Positions 1-5,000 of a stretch of 5,306 bases of DNA are shown in pieces. The notes beneath the pieces were generated by a model, which was not told the DNA's origin, did not search any database, and worked only from the letters and a program-made list of their open reading frames with translations. How positions within the stretch are numbered: position 1 is the first letter of the stretch; every line of letters starts with the position of its first letter. This DNA is from JAFARZ01 sp036490795 (GTDB lineage Bacteria > Actinomycetota > Actinomycetes > Streptosporangiales > Streptosporangiaceae), in assembly GCA_036490795.1 (NCBI GenBank), contig DASXDG010000449.1, forward strand, positions 1 through 5,306, read 5' to 3'. Both the position numbers and the translations under genes were made by a program.

Positions 1-51
1 CGTCCCACCCGGCCATCAACACGGAACATCGCTTCTTCGCGGTAGAAAACT

Positions 52-64
52 CTGCTGTGAGCAG
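52..64 (-). terminator. Weak hairpin followed by short T-run (possible terminator)
   Basis: Read on the minus strand, CTGCT-CAC-AGCAG forms a 5-bp stem with a 3-nt loop and is followed at once by AGTTTTC. It lies about 130 nt beyond the stop of the minus-strand glycosyltransferase, so it could end that transcript. The stem is short and the T-run is only four bases, so this is a weak call that may be chance. Confidence 0.15.
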
Positions 65-110
65 GTATTTCTGCCGCGTTGCACATAATTACCGTGCTAA
101 TGACGACGTC

Positions 111-132
111 GGCGCCGGCTAACCGCGGCGCC
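111..132. terminator. Perfect 7-bp GC hairpin downstream of the glycosyltransferase
   Basis: GGCGCCG (111-117) is perfectly complementary to CGGCGCC (126-132), with an 8-nt loop (118-125). On the minus strand it lies 60 nt past the glycosyltransferase stop. There is no T-tract on either side. Actinobacterial genes often end in GC hairpins lacking a T-tract, so it may act in termination or mRNA 3' end protection. GGCGCC is itself a palindrome, so the structure could also be a by-product of two copies of that hexamer. Confidence 0.3.
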
Positions 133-148
133 AGCCAGCTAACCGCGG
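118..148. repeat. Two direct copies of GCTAACCGCGG
   Basis: The 11-mer GCTAACCGCGG occurs at 118-128 and again at 138-148, a 20-bp offset. The first copy overlaps the loop and right arm of the hairpin at 111-132. An exact 11-bp match at this spacing suggests a small local duplication or a two-site protein-binding element. There are only two copies and the function is unknown. Confidence 0.5.
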
Positions 149-191
149 ACGCCCCGGTAACACACGTGCACCCCTCACCACATTCGTCCCG

Positions 192-1796
192 TCAACCACG
201 CGCTGGCGCCCGGCCTGAGGAGCGGCCGCTGCCGGATGCGGGTTTGTCCCGGGTGAGCAGGTAGATGCTGATGCTGTGCCGGTGAATGACGCGCTCGACG
301 CGATAGTGCGGCTTCAGCGCCGCGACCTCGTTGACGGTGAGCTGGCGCCACGGGTTCTTGGTGTGACCCGAGGCGACGATCCAGACCCGGCTGGCATCGG
401 CCAGGCACCTGGCCGGGTGCAGGCACAAGCTCGCGTACAGGGCGCCGACCGAGGCGGCGGACTTGGAGACGAAGACCTCACGGGGCATGTCCGCGGCGCG
501 GAGGTCACGGCTCAGATAGTACTCGACGCCGTAGTCGACCATCTCCCAGCGGTTCAGGCCGGTCGGGTACGCGATGCCGTCGCCTGGCCTGATGCCATCC
601 GCGACGACGGTGGCCGCGCCGGAGAAATCCCAGTAGGCGGTGCCAGGGTTAAGCGGGTACACCGCCCAGTTGTGCGCGCCCGGCTCCCTGATCACCCGCT
701 GATCGCCCGCGACGAGGACGCCGAACACCATGACCGCGGCCGCCGCGATCCGCAGATCGAGCTTGCTCAGCGCGATGCCGGCCAGGACAGCCCAGGCGCC
801 GATCGTGAGCAGCAGGTAGCGGGGAAAGAAGTAGGACACCGGCCCCTGCGAGATTCCCCATACGACCACGACCGGCGCGATCGCGACCGAGGTGGCGAAC
901 GCGGCCGCGCGCCAGGCCACCGCCCAGGCCAGTACGGCCACGATGATCAGCGCGGCGGCGGCGGACGTCGAGTAGAACAGGTTCCGGCCGAAAAACGAGA
1001 AGGCGGTCAGCGACAGTCCCGGCCTTGGTATCCACCCGACCTGGCGGCCTGCCTGCCCGAGCCCGACCAAGGCCATCGGAACACAGGCGAGGCACCCGGC
1101 TAGCGCGGCCGGCCCGAACCAGGCCAGCCGCATCTCGCGCTGCTGCCACCAGCGGATCGCGACACCCGCCACATGACCCGCCAGCAGGCACAAGGCGACG
1201 AGGTCGACGTAGCCGAGTACCGCCACGCACAGCGCGTAGGCCGCCCACCGGCGTGGTGCCGGCCGCTCGATCGCACGCAGCAGCAGCAGCGTGGCCAGCA
1301 TCGCGACCAGCACCTCAAGCGCGTAGAAGCGAGTCTCCTGCGCGAACCGGGAGATGCTCGGCACCAGCGCGAACACCAGCCCGGCCAGCAGCCCCGCCCG
1401 CGACCCGGCCAGGCGCCGCCCGACCAGCGTTACGCAGGCCGCCGCCCCGGTCATGGCCAGCACGGACAGCAGCCGCATGGTGAACACCGAATCGCCGAAC
1501 GCGGCGATCCAGTAGTGCAGCAGCAGGTAATAGGAGAGCTGGCTAGCGTTGCTGTGGCTGATGATGTCCACCAGCTCAGGCACCGGGCGGGACGCGAATG
1601 ACCAGCTGGACAGCTCATCGCGCCACAACTCGGGCCGCGTCACCTGATAGCAGCCGACGAAGAACATCAGCAGCGCGGGCCAGGCCCAGACCACCCGCAT
1701 CGCCGCGGCGGTCATGTCGGCGGGCAACAGGCCAGGGGCACCGCCGGCCCTGCTCCTCGGGCTCGCCCGCTCCAGCACGTCCCCGTAGACGGTCAC
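192..1796 (-). CDS. GT-C fold membrane glycosyltransferase (PMT_2 / GT39-like)
   Basis: A 534-residue polytopic membrane protein. After about 33 polar residues the first membrane helix lies near 34-52. The first outward loop follows, with Trp58-Arg59-Asp60-Glu61; an acidic Asp-Glu pair here is the catalytic/metal motif of GT-C enzymes. A second family hallmark is QETRFYAL (153-160). Further hydrophobic segments run to about 363, roughly 10-12 helices by eye, including a helix starting at PRYLLL (325-330). Residues 364-516 form a soluble, probably extracytoplasmic domain; the tail is Ser/Gly/Arg-rich. Such enzymes move a sugar, often mannose, from a polyprenyl-phosphate donor to a protein, lipid or glycan outside the membrane. 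Donor and acceptor cannot be told here. The start is GTG at 1796 with a moderate SD (GGGGA, 8 nt upstream); an internal ATG at residue 28 has no SD. It appears monocistronic and is divergent from pepA. Confidence 0.88.
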   Translation of the reverse strand: MTVYGDVLERASPRSRAGGAPGLLPADMTAAAMRVVWAWPALLMFFVGCYQVTRPELWRDELSSWSFASRPVPELVDIISHSNASQLSYYLLLHYWIAAFGDSVFTMRLLSVLAMTGAAACVTLVGRRLAGSRAGLLAGLVFALVPSISRFAQETRFYALEVLVAMLATLLLLRAIERPAPRRWAAYALCVAVLGYVDLVALCLLAGHVAGVAIRWWQQREMRLAWFGPAALAGCLACVPMALVGLGQAGRQVGWIPRPGLSLTAFSFFGRNLFYSTSAAAALIIVAVLAWAVAWRAAAFATSVAIAPVVVVWGISQGPVSYFFPRYLLLTIGAWAVLAGIALSKLDLRIAAAAVMVFGVLVAGDQRVIREPGAHNWAVYPLNPGTAYWDFSGAATVVADGIRPGDGIAYPTGLNRWEMVDYGVEYYLSRDLRAADMPREVFVSKSAASVGALYASLCLHPARCLADASRVWIVASGHTKNPWRQLTVNEVAALKPHYRVERVIHRHSISIYLLTRDKPASGSGRSSGRAPARG

Positions 1797-1837
1797 CGGG
1801 CCGATCCCCGCCGGCTGACCGCGCTCACCGTGCGCAT
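1793..1837 (-). other. 14-codon upstream frame overlapping the glycosyltransferase start
   Basis: On the minus strand an ATG at 1837-1835 opens a 14-codon frame, MRTVSAVSRRGSAR. Its TGA shares four bases (GTGA, 1796-1793) with the GTG start of the glycosyltransferase. It is preceded by AAGGGG (1848-1843) with a 5-nt spacer, an SD at least as good as that of the main gene. The arrangement fits a short leader whose translation couples to the downstream start. It contains four Arg and four Ser or Thr but no codon run that would suggest attenuation. It could equally be chance, or mark a frame error near the true start. Whether it is translated is unknown. Confidence 0.3.
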
Positions 1838-1896
1838 GTGTACCCCTTATCCGCCATGGCCGAGGAAGCCGATCCCCGGCAGCTCCCCACCGGGTG

Positions 1897-1924
1897 ACGT
1901 TACTCTGAGATCACGAGATGTTAC
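1897..1924 (-). promoter_or_regulatory. Candidate promoter for the glycosyltransferase
   Basis: Read on the minus strand, GTAACA (1924-1919) matches the -35 consensus TTGACA at four of six positions. After a 16-nt spacer comes TAACGT (1902-1897), which keeps the T-A-n-n-n-T frame of an actinobacterial -10 box. Transcription would start near 1890, leaving an untranslated leader of about 50 nt before the 14-codon frame, or about 95 nt before the main start. This is a by-eye match, and short motifs like this occur by chance. Confidence 0.25.
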
Positions 1925-1930
1925 CTCTAG
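1899..1930. repeat. GTTAC direct repeats, 21 bp apart, over the candidate promoter
   Basis: GTTACTCTGAG (1899-1909) and GTTACCTCTAG (1920-1930) share GTTAC and a terminal AG at an offset of 21 bp, two helical turns, so both copies face the same side of the DNA. They overlap the candidate -10 and -35 of the minus-strand promoter. A shorter GAGAT pair lies between them (1907-1911 and 1915-1919). The layout resembles an operator for a tandem-binding regulator, but only 7 of 11 positions match and no regulator is encoded in the window. Confidence 0.3.
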
Positions 1931-1996
1931 TAGTGGCACCGTTGTGCTCTATCTGTATTGACAGCCCATGGGCGCGGAAGGTTGCAGCACATGCCC

Positions 1997-2002
1997 TACG
2001 AT
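1997..2002 (+). promoter_or_regulatory. Candidate -10 box TACGAT for a leaderless pepA mRNA
   Basis: TACGAT fits the T-A-n-n-n-T pattern and ends 7 nt before the A of the ATG at 2010. Transcription would therefore begin at or within a base or two of the start codon, giving a leaderless mRNA. This would explain why no SD precedes 2010. No good -35 lies at the usual distance; actinobacterial promoters often lack one. A perfect TTGACA at 1958-1963 is 33 bp upstream of this box, too far to pair with it. Confidence 0.3.
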
Positions 2003-2009
2003 CAGCAGA

Positions 2010-3551
2010 ATGACGGTCACGTTGTACACCAGCCAGTCAGCGCCGGCCACATCGAGCGCTGACGCCCTCGTCATCGGGATTTTCCACACTCAGGATGGCC
2101 CGCGAGCGGCGCAGGGAGCGGCAGAGATTGCGGAAGCCCTGACTACTGATAACACGGACCTGACGGCTCTGCTAGTAGCTTTGGGCGCCACCGGCAAACT
2201 GGAAGAGATCTGTAAGATCCCCACCGCCGGGCGGGTTGCCGCTCCGCTGGTCGTGGCCGTCGGACTGGGCACTGAGGACGGGCTAGACGATGAGCGGCTG
2301 CGCCGGGCGGCCGGCACGGCAATCCGCGATCTGCTGTCTAGCCACAGCGCGTTCCGGCCCAAAGAGGCCGAAGCGGGCACACCGGAACGCCGTGTGATAA
2401 GCCTCGCACTTCCCGCCGAATCGGCGGAGCAAGCGGAGGCGGTCGCGCTGGGCGCGATGCTCGGCGGCTATTCGTTCCGGCGATACCGGGCGATCCCGGC
2501 GGCCGACGTCGAGCTGGTGCTGCACACCGCCGGTGACGACGGACCCGCCAGGGCGCGCGCGCTGGCCGAGGCGATGACGCTGGTACGCGACCTGATCAAC
2601 ACCCCGCCCGCCGACCTGGTGCCGGCCGGCCTGGCCGAGGCCGCCGCCCGCGTCGCGGCGGCCAGCGGCCTGGCCGTGCAAGTACTAGACGAGCACGAAC
2701 TCGGCAAGGAGGGGTACGGCGGCATCATGGCGGTGGGTATGGGCTCAGTCCACCCACCGCGGCTGGTCCGGCTTGAGTACACTCACCCCGAGGCTGCCAA
2801 GACCGTCGCGTTCGTCGGCAAGGGAATAACGTTCGACTCCGGCGGGCTGTCGCTGAAGCCGCCGAAGTCCATGGAAACGATGAAATCCGACATGGGCGGG
2901 GCGGCGGCGGTGCTGGGCGCGCTGCAGGCGATCGCGGCGCTGCGGCTTCCGGTAAACGTGATCGGCTACATGTCGATCGCGGAGAACATGCCCGGGGGCG
3001 CTGCGCAGCGGCCGTCGGACGTCATCACGATCTACGGCGGGAAGACCGTCGAGGTGCTCAACACCGATGCGGAAGGACGGCTGGTCATGGCGGACGCGCT
3101 GGTGCGTTCCGGCGCCGACGGGCCGGATCTGGTCGTGGACGTGGCGACGCTCACCGGCGCGCAAACCGTTGCGCTCGGCAACCGGACGGCCGGAGTGATG
3201 GGTTCGTCGGACTCGGTCGCGGCCGCGGTCGCGGCGTCGGCGAAGCGGGCGGGCGAGGCCATGTGGCCGATGCCGCTGCCCGACGACCTGCGCAAGGGCC
3301 TGGACTCGGCGGTGGCGGACATCGCCAACGTGCCGCCGGACCGGGCAGGAGGCATGCTGGTCGCGGGACACTTCCTGCGTGAGTTCGCGCCGGCAGGCGT
3401 GGCGTGGGCGCACCTGGACATCGCCGGGCCCGCCTACAACGACGGCGGCCCGTACGGATACACGCCCAAGGGCGGAACCGGCGCGGCCGTCCGGACGCTG
3501 GTACAGGTGGCCCAGGACATGGCCTCGGGCGATCTCGCGATCGGCGAATGA
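2010..3551 (+). CDS. pepA: Leucyl aminopeptidase, metallopeptidase family M17
   Basis: A 513-residue cytosolic aminopeptidase that removes N-terminal residues, preferring leucine, from peptides during protein turnover; the family forms hexamers with two divalent metals per active site. An N-terminal macro-like domain spans about 1-170 and the catalytic domain about 190-505. All expected active-site residues are present: metal ligands Lys271, Asp276, Asp294, Asp353 and Glu355, and catalytic Lys283 and Arg357. The M17 signature NTDAEGRL is at 351-358 and KGITFDSGG at 271-279. Length is normal for the family. An in-frame ATG at 1968 would add 14 residues (MGAEGCSTCPTISR). I prefer 2010 because MTVTLY followed by a hydrophobic strand resembles the family N-terminus and a -10 box sits just upstream; neither ATG has an SD at proper distance. 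It is followed after 48 bp by lpd on the same strand, with no obvious terminator between them. Confidence 0.95.
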   Translation: MTVTLYTSQSAPATSSADALVIGIFHTQDGPRAAQGAAEIAEALTTDNTDLTALLVALGATGKLEEICKIPTAGRVAAPLVVAVGLGTEDGLDDERLRRAAGTAIRDLLSSHSAFRPKEAEAGTPERRVISLALPAESAEQAEAVALGAMLGGYSFRRYRAIPAADVELVLHTAGDDGPARARALAEAMTLVRDLINTPPADLVPAGLAEAAARVAAASGLAVQVLDEHELGKEGYGGIMAVGMGSVHPPRLVRLEYTHPEAAKTVAFVGKGITFDSGGLSLKPPKSMETMKSDMGGAAAVLGALQAIAALRLPVNVIGYMSIAENMPGGAAQRPSDVITIYGGKTVEVLNTDAEGRLVMADALVRSGADGPDLVVDVATLTGAQTVALGNRTAGVMGSSDSVAAAVAASAKRAGEAMWPMPLPDDLRKGLDSAVADIANVPPDRAGGMLVAGHFLREFAPAGVAWAHLDIAGPAYNDGGPYGYTPKGGTGAAVRTLVQVAQDMASGDLAIGE

Positions 3552-3584
3552 GATGATGGACCGGGCTTTGCGGCCAGGAAGGCT

Positions 3585-3593
3585 AGGAAGGGG
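3585..3593 (+). promoter_or_regulatory. Ribosome binding site fixing the GTG start of lpd
   Basis: AGGAAGGGG ends 6 nt before the GTG at 3600, which supports that non-ATG start. A second AGGAAGG lies 9 bp upstream at 3576-3582, so the leader carries two near-identical SD-like motifs in tandem. Only the second is well placed for 3600. Confidence 0.7.
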
Positions 3594-3599
3594 TTAGCG

Positions 3600-4985
3600 G
3601 TGGCTGAGTTCAGCTACGACATCGTCATCCTCGGTGGTGGCAGCGGCGGGTACGCCTGCGCACTGCGGGCTGCCGAGTTTGGCAAGCGCGTCGCGCTGAT
3701 CGAGAGGGACAAGGTCGGCGGGACCTGCCTGCACCGCGGCTGCATCCCGACCAAGGCGCTGCTGCACGCGGCCGAGATCGCCGACCACTCGAGGGACAGC
3801 GCCGCCGTAGGCGTCAAGACCGCGTTCGAGGGCATCGACCCGACGGGGGTCCAGTCCTACAAGAATTCCGTGGTGGACCGCCTGTTCAAGGGCCTCCAGT
3901 CCACGATCGCGAGCCGCAAGATCGACACGATCACCGGCGAGGGGCGCCTGGAGTCCCCGACCAGCGTGCGCGTGGGCGACGACGTCTACACCGCTCCGCA
4001 GATCGTGCTGGCCACCGGCTCGGTGCCGAAGAGCCTGCCCGGGCTCGAGCTCGACGGCTCGCGGGTCATCAGCTCCGACGAGGCGCTGACGCTCGACTAC
4101 GTGCCTTCCTCGGCGATCATCCTCGGCGGCGGCGTGATCGGGGTCGAGTTCGCCTCGGTCTGGCGGTCATTCGGCGCCGAGGTGACAATCGTCGAGATGC
4201 TGCCGCAGTTGCTGCCGCTGGAAGATGAGGCATCGTCCAAGGCGCTGCAGCGGGCGTTCCGCCGCCGCGGCATCACCTACGAGCTCGGTGCCCGGTTCGA
4301 GTCGGTCGCCGTCTCCGACGCGGGCGTGGAAGTCACGCTGGCCGGCGGCAAGACCTTGTCCGCCGACCTGCTGCTAGTAGCGGTGGGCCGGGGGCCTGTT
4401 TCCTCGGGGCTCGGCTATGAGGAGGCCGGCATCGAGATGGAGCGCGGGTATGTGAAGGTCGATCCGTTGTGCCGCACCTCGGTTCCCTCCGTGTCCGCGG
4501 TCGGCGACCTGATCGCCACGCCGCAGTTGGCTCACGTCGGGTTCGGCGAGGGCATCCTCGTCGCCGAGCGGATCCAGGGCCTGCCCGTGGTGCCGATCGA
4601 CTACGACGGCGTGCCGCGGATCACCTACAGCGACCCGGAGGTCGCGTCGGTCGGGCTGACCTCCACGCAGTGTGCCGAACGCGGCATCGAGACCGTCGAG
4701 GTCAACTACCCGCTCGGCGGCAATGGCAAGAGCATCATCTTGCAGACCACAGGTTCGGCGAAGGTCATCGCCGAGAAGACGCCGTCCGGGACCGGCCGGG
4801 TCCTTGGCGTCCACCTCGTGGGCAGCCGGGTCGGCGAGCTGATCGCCGAGGCACAGCTGATCTTCAACTGGGACGCGGAACCCTCCGATGTCGCCCAGCT
4901 GATTCACCCGCACCCCACCCAGTCCGAGATTATCGGCGAGGCGCATCTGGCTCTGGCCGGCAAGCCTCTGCACTTCCACGCCTAA
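3600..4985 (+). CDS. lpd: Dihydrolipoyl dehydrogenase (E3)
   Basis: A 461-residue cytosolic flavoprotein disulfide reductase. It reoxidises the dihydrolipoyl group carried on E2 and passes electrons through a redox disulfide and FAD to NAD+. The FAD-binding GGGSGG is at 12-17. The redox motif GGTCLHRGCIPTK (40-52) supplies the disulfide cysteines 43 and 48; CLHRGC replaces the commoner CLNVGC, as I recall for actinobacterial relatives. The NAD-binding GGGVIGVEFAS is at 176-186, the second FAD motif SAVGDL at 299-304, and the C-terminal interface motif HPHPTQSE at 436-443 gives the catalytic His438-Glu443 pair. Length is normal for E3 and nothing essential is missing. It starts with GTG, has a strong SD, and lies 15 bp before the E2 gene. 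In actinobacteria one E3 commonly serves several complexes, so it may also work with pyruvate dehydrogenase or glycine cleavage; that cannot be read from this window. Confidence 0.95.
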   Translation: MAEFSYDIVILGGGSGGYACALRAAEFGKRVALIERDKVGGTCLHRGCIPTKALLHAAEIADHSRDSAAVGVKTAFEGIDPTGVQSYKNSVVDRLFKGLQSTIASRKIDTITGEGRLESPTSVRVGDDVYTAPQIVLATGSVPKSLPGLELDGSRVISSDEALTLDYVPSSAIILGGGVIGVEFASVWRSFGAEVTIVEMLPQLLPLEDEASSKALQRAFRRRGITYELGARFESVAVSDAGVEVTLAGGKTLSADLLLVAVGRGPVSSGLGYEEAGIEMERGYVKVDPLCRTSVPSVSAVGDLIATPQLAHVGFGEGILVAERIQGLPVVPIDYDGVPRITYSDPEVASVGLTSTQCAERGIETVEVNYPLGGNGKSIILQTTGSAKVIAEKTPSGTGRVLGVHLVGSRVGELIAEAQLIFNWDAEPSDVAQLIHPHPTQSEIIGEAHLALAGKPLHFHA

Positions 4986-4989
4986 GGAG
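4984..4989 (+). promoter_or_regulatory. Ribosome binding site of the E2 gene, overlapping the lpd stop
   Basis: AAGGAG shares its first two bases with the TAA stop of lpd (4983-4985) and lies 11 nt before the ATG at 5001. Such close packing means ribosomes finishing lpd cover the E2 initiation region, consistent with co-transcription and coupled synthesis of E3 and E2. Confidence 0.7.
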
Positions 4990-5000
4990 TCACGCTAGTC

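Larger units (their letters stand above)
1..191. other. Left flank with no supportable gene
   Basis: No complete gene is visible here. The stretch from about 36 to 105 is richer in A/T than its surroundings and looks intergenic. Two open frames touch the left edge and neither can be proved. On the minus strand an ATG at 29-27 opens a frame reading MFRVDGRVG before leaving the window; this resembles the N-terminus of some short-chain dehydrogenases, but nine residues are not evidence. On the plus strand, frame 3 is open from the edge to a TAA at 120-122 and could be the 3' end of a gene converging on the glycosyltransferase. The two readings exclude each other for most of their overlap, and the sequence to the left is needed to choose. 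Confidence 0.5.
1797..2009. promoter_or_regulatory. Divergent intergenic promoter region
   Basis: This 213-bp gap separates the starts of two genes pointing away from each other, so it must carry promoters in both directions unless transcription enters from further away. The part from about 1897 to 1967 is clearly more A/T-rich than the flanking genes, as expected for promoter DNA. It holds a candidate minus-strand promoter, a candidate plus-strand -10 box just before pepA, 21-bp-spaced direct repeats, and two very short open frames, one at each end. No riboswitch or tRNA-like structure was recognised. Confidence 0.6.

Noticed and set aside
52..74. Nested small inverted repeats (CTGCT/AGCAG and GCAG/CTGC) as a regulatory element
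   Set aside because: The stems are only four or five base pairs and are expected by chance. The first is listed only as a very weak terminator candidate.
79..264. Plus-strand open frame of 61 codons near the left end
   Set aside because: No SD upstream, a Pro/Arg/Ser-rich product, and it runs into the 3' end of the glycosyltransferase on the other strand.
276..1103. Plus-strand open frame of 275 codons inside the glycosyltransferase gene
   Set aside because: It is antisense to a gene with clear GT-C motifs and membrane segments. Its product is Arg/Gly/Asp-rich low-complexity sequence, as expected for a shadow frame in high-GC DNA.
1968..2009. Upstream ATG start for pepA adding 14 residues
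   Set aside because: There is no SD before it and the extension MGAEGCSTCPTISR does not look like family sequence. It remains possible, so the start at 2010 is a preference and not proof.
2745..3413. Minus-strand open frame of 222 codons inside pepA
   Set aside because: It is antisense to the catalytic domain of pepA, where every active-site residue is intact. The product is rich in Arg, His and Val with no recognisable domain.
4374..4979. Minus-strand open frame of 201 codons inside lpd
   Set aside because: It mirrors the well-conserved NAD and interface domains of lpd and shows no motif of its own.
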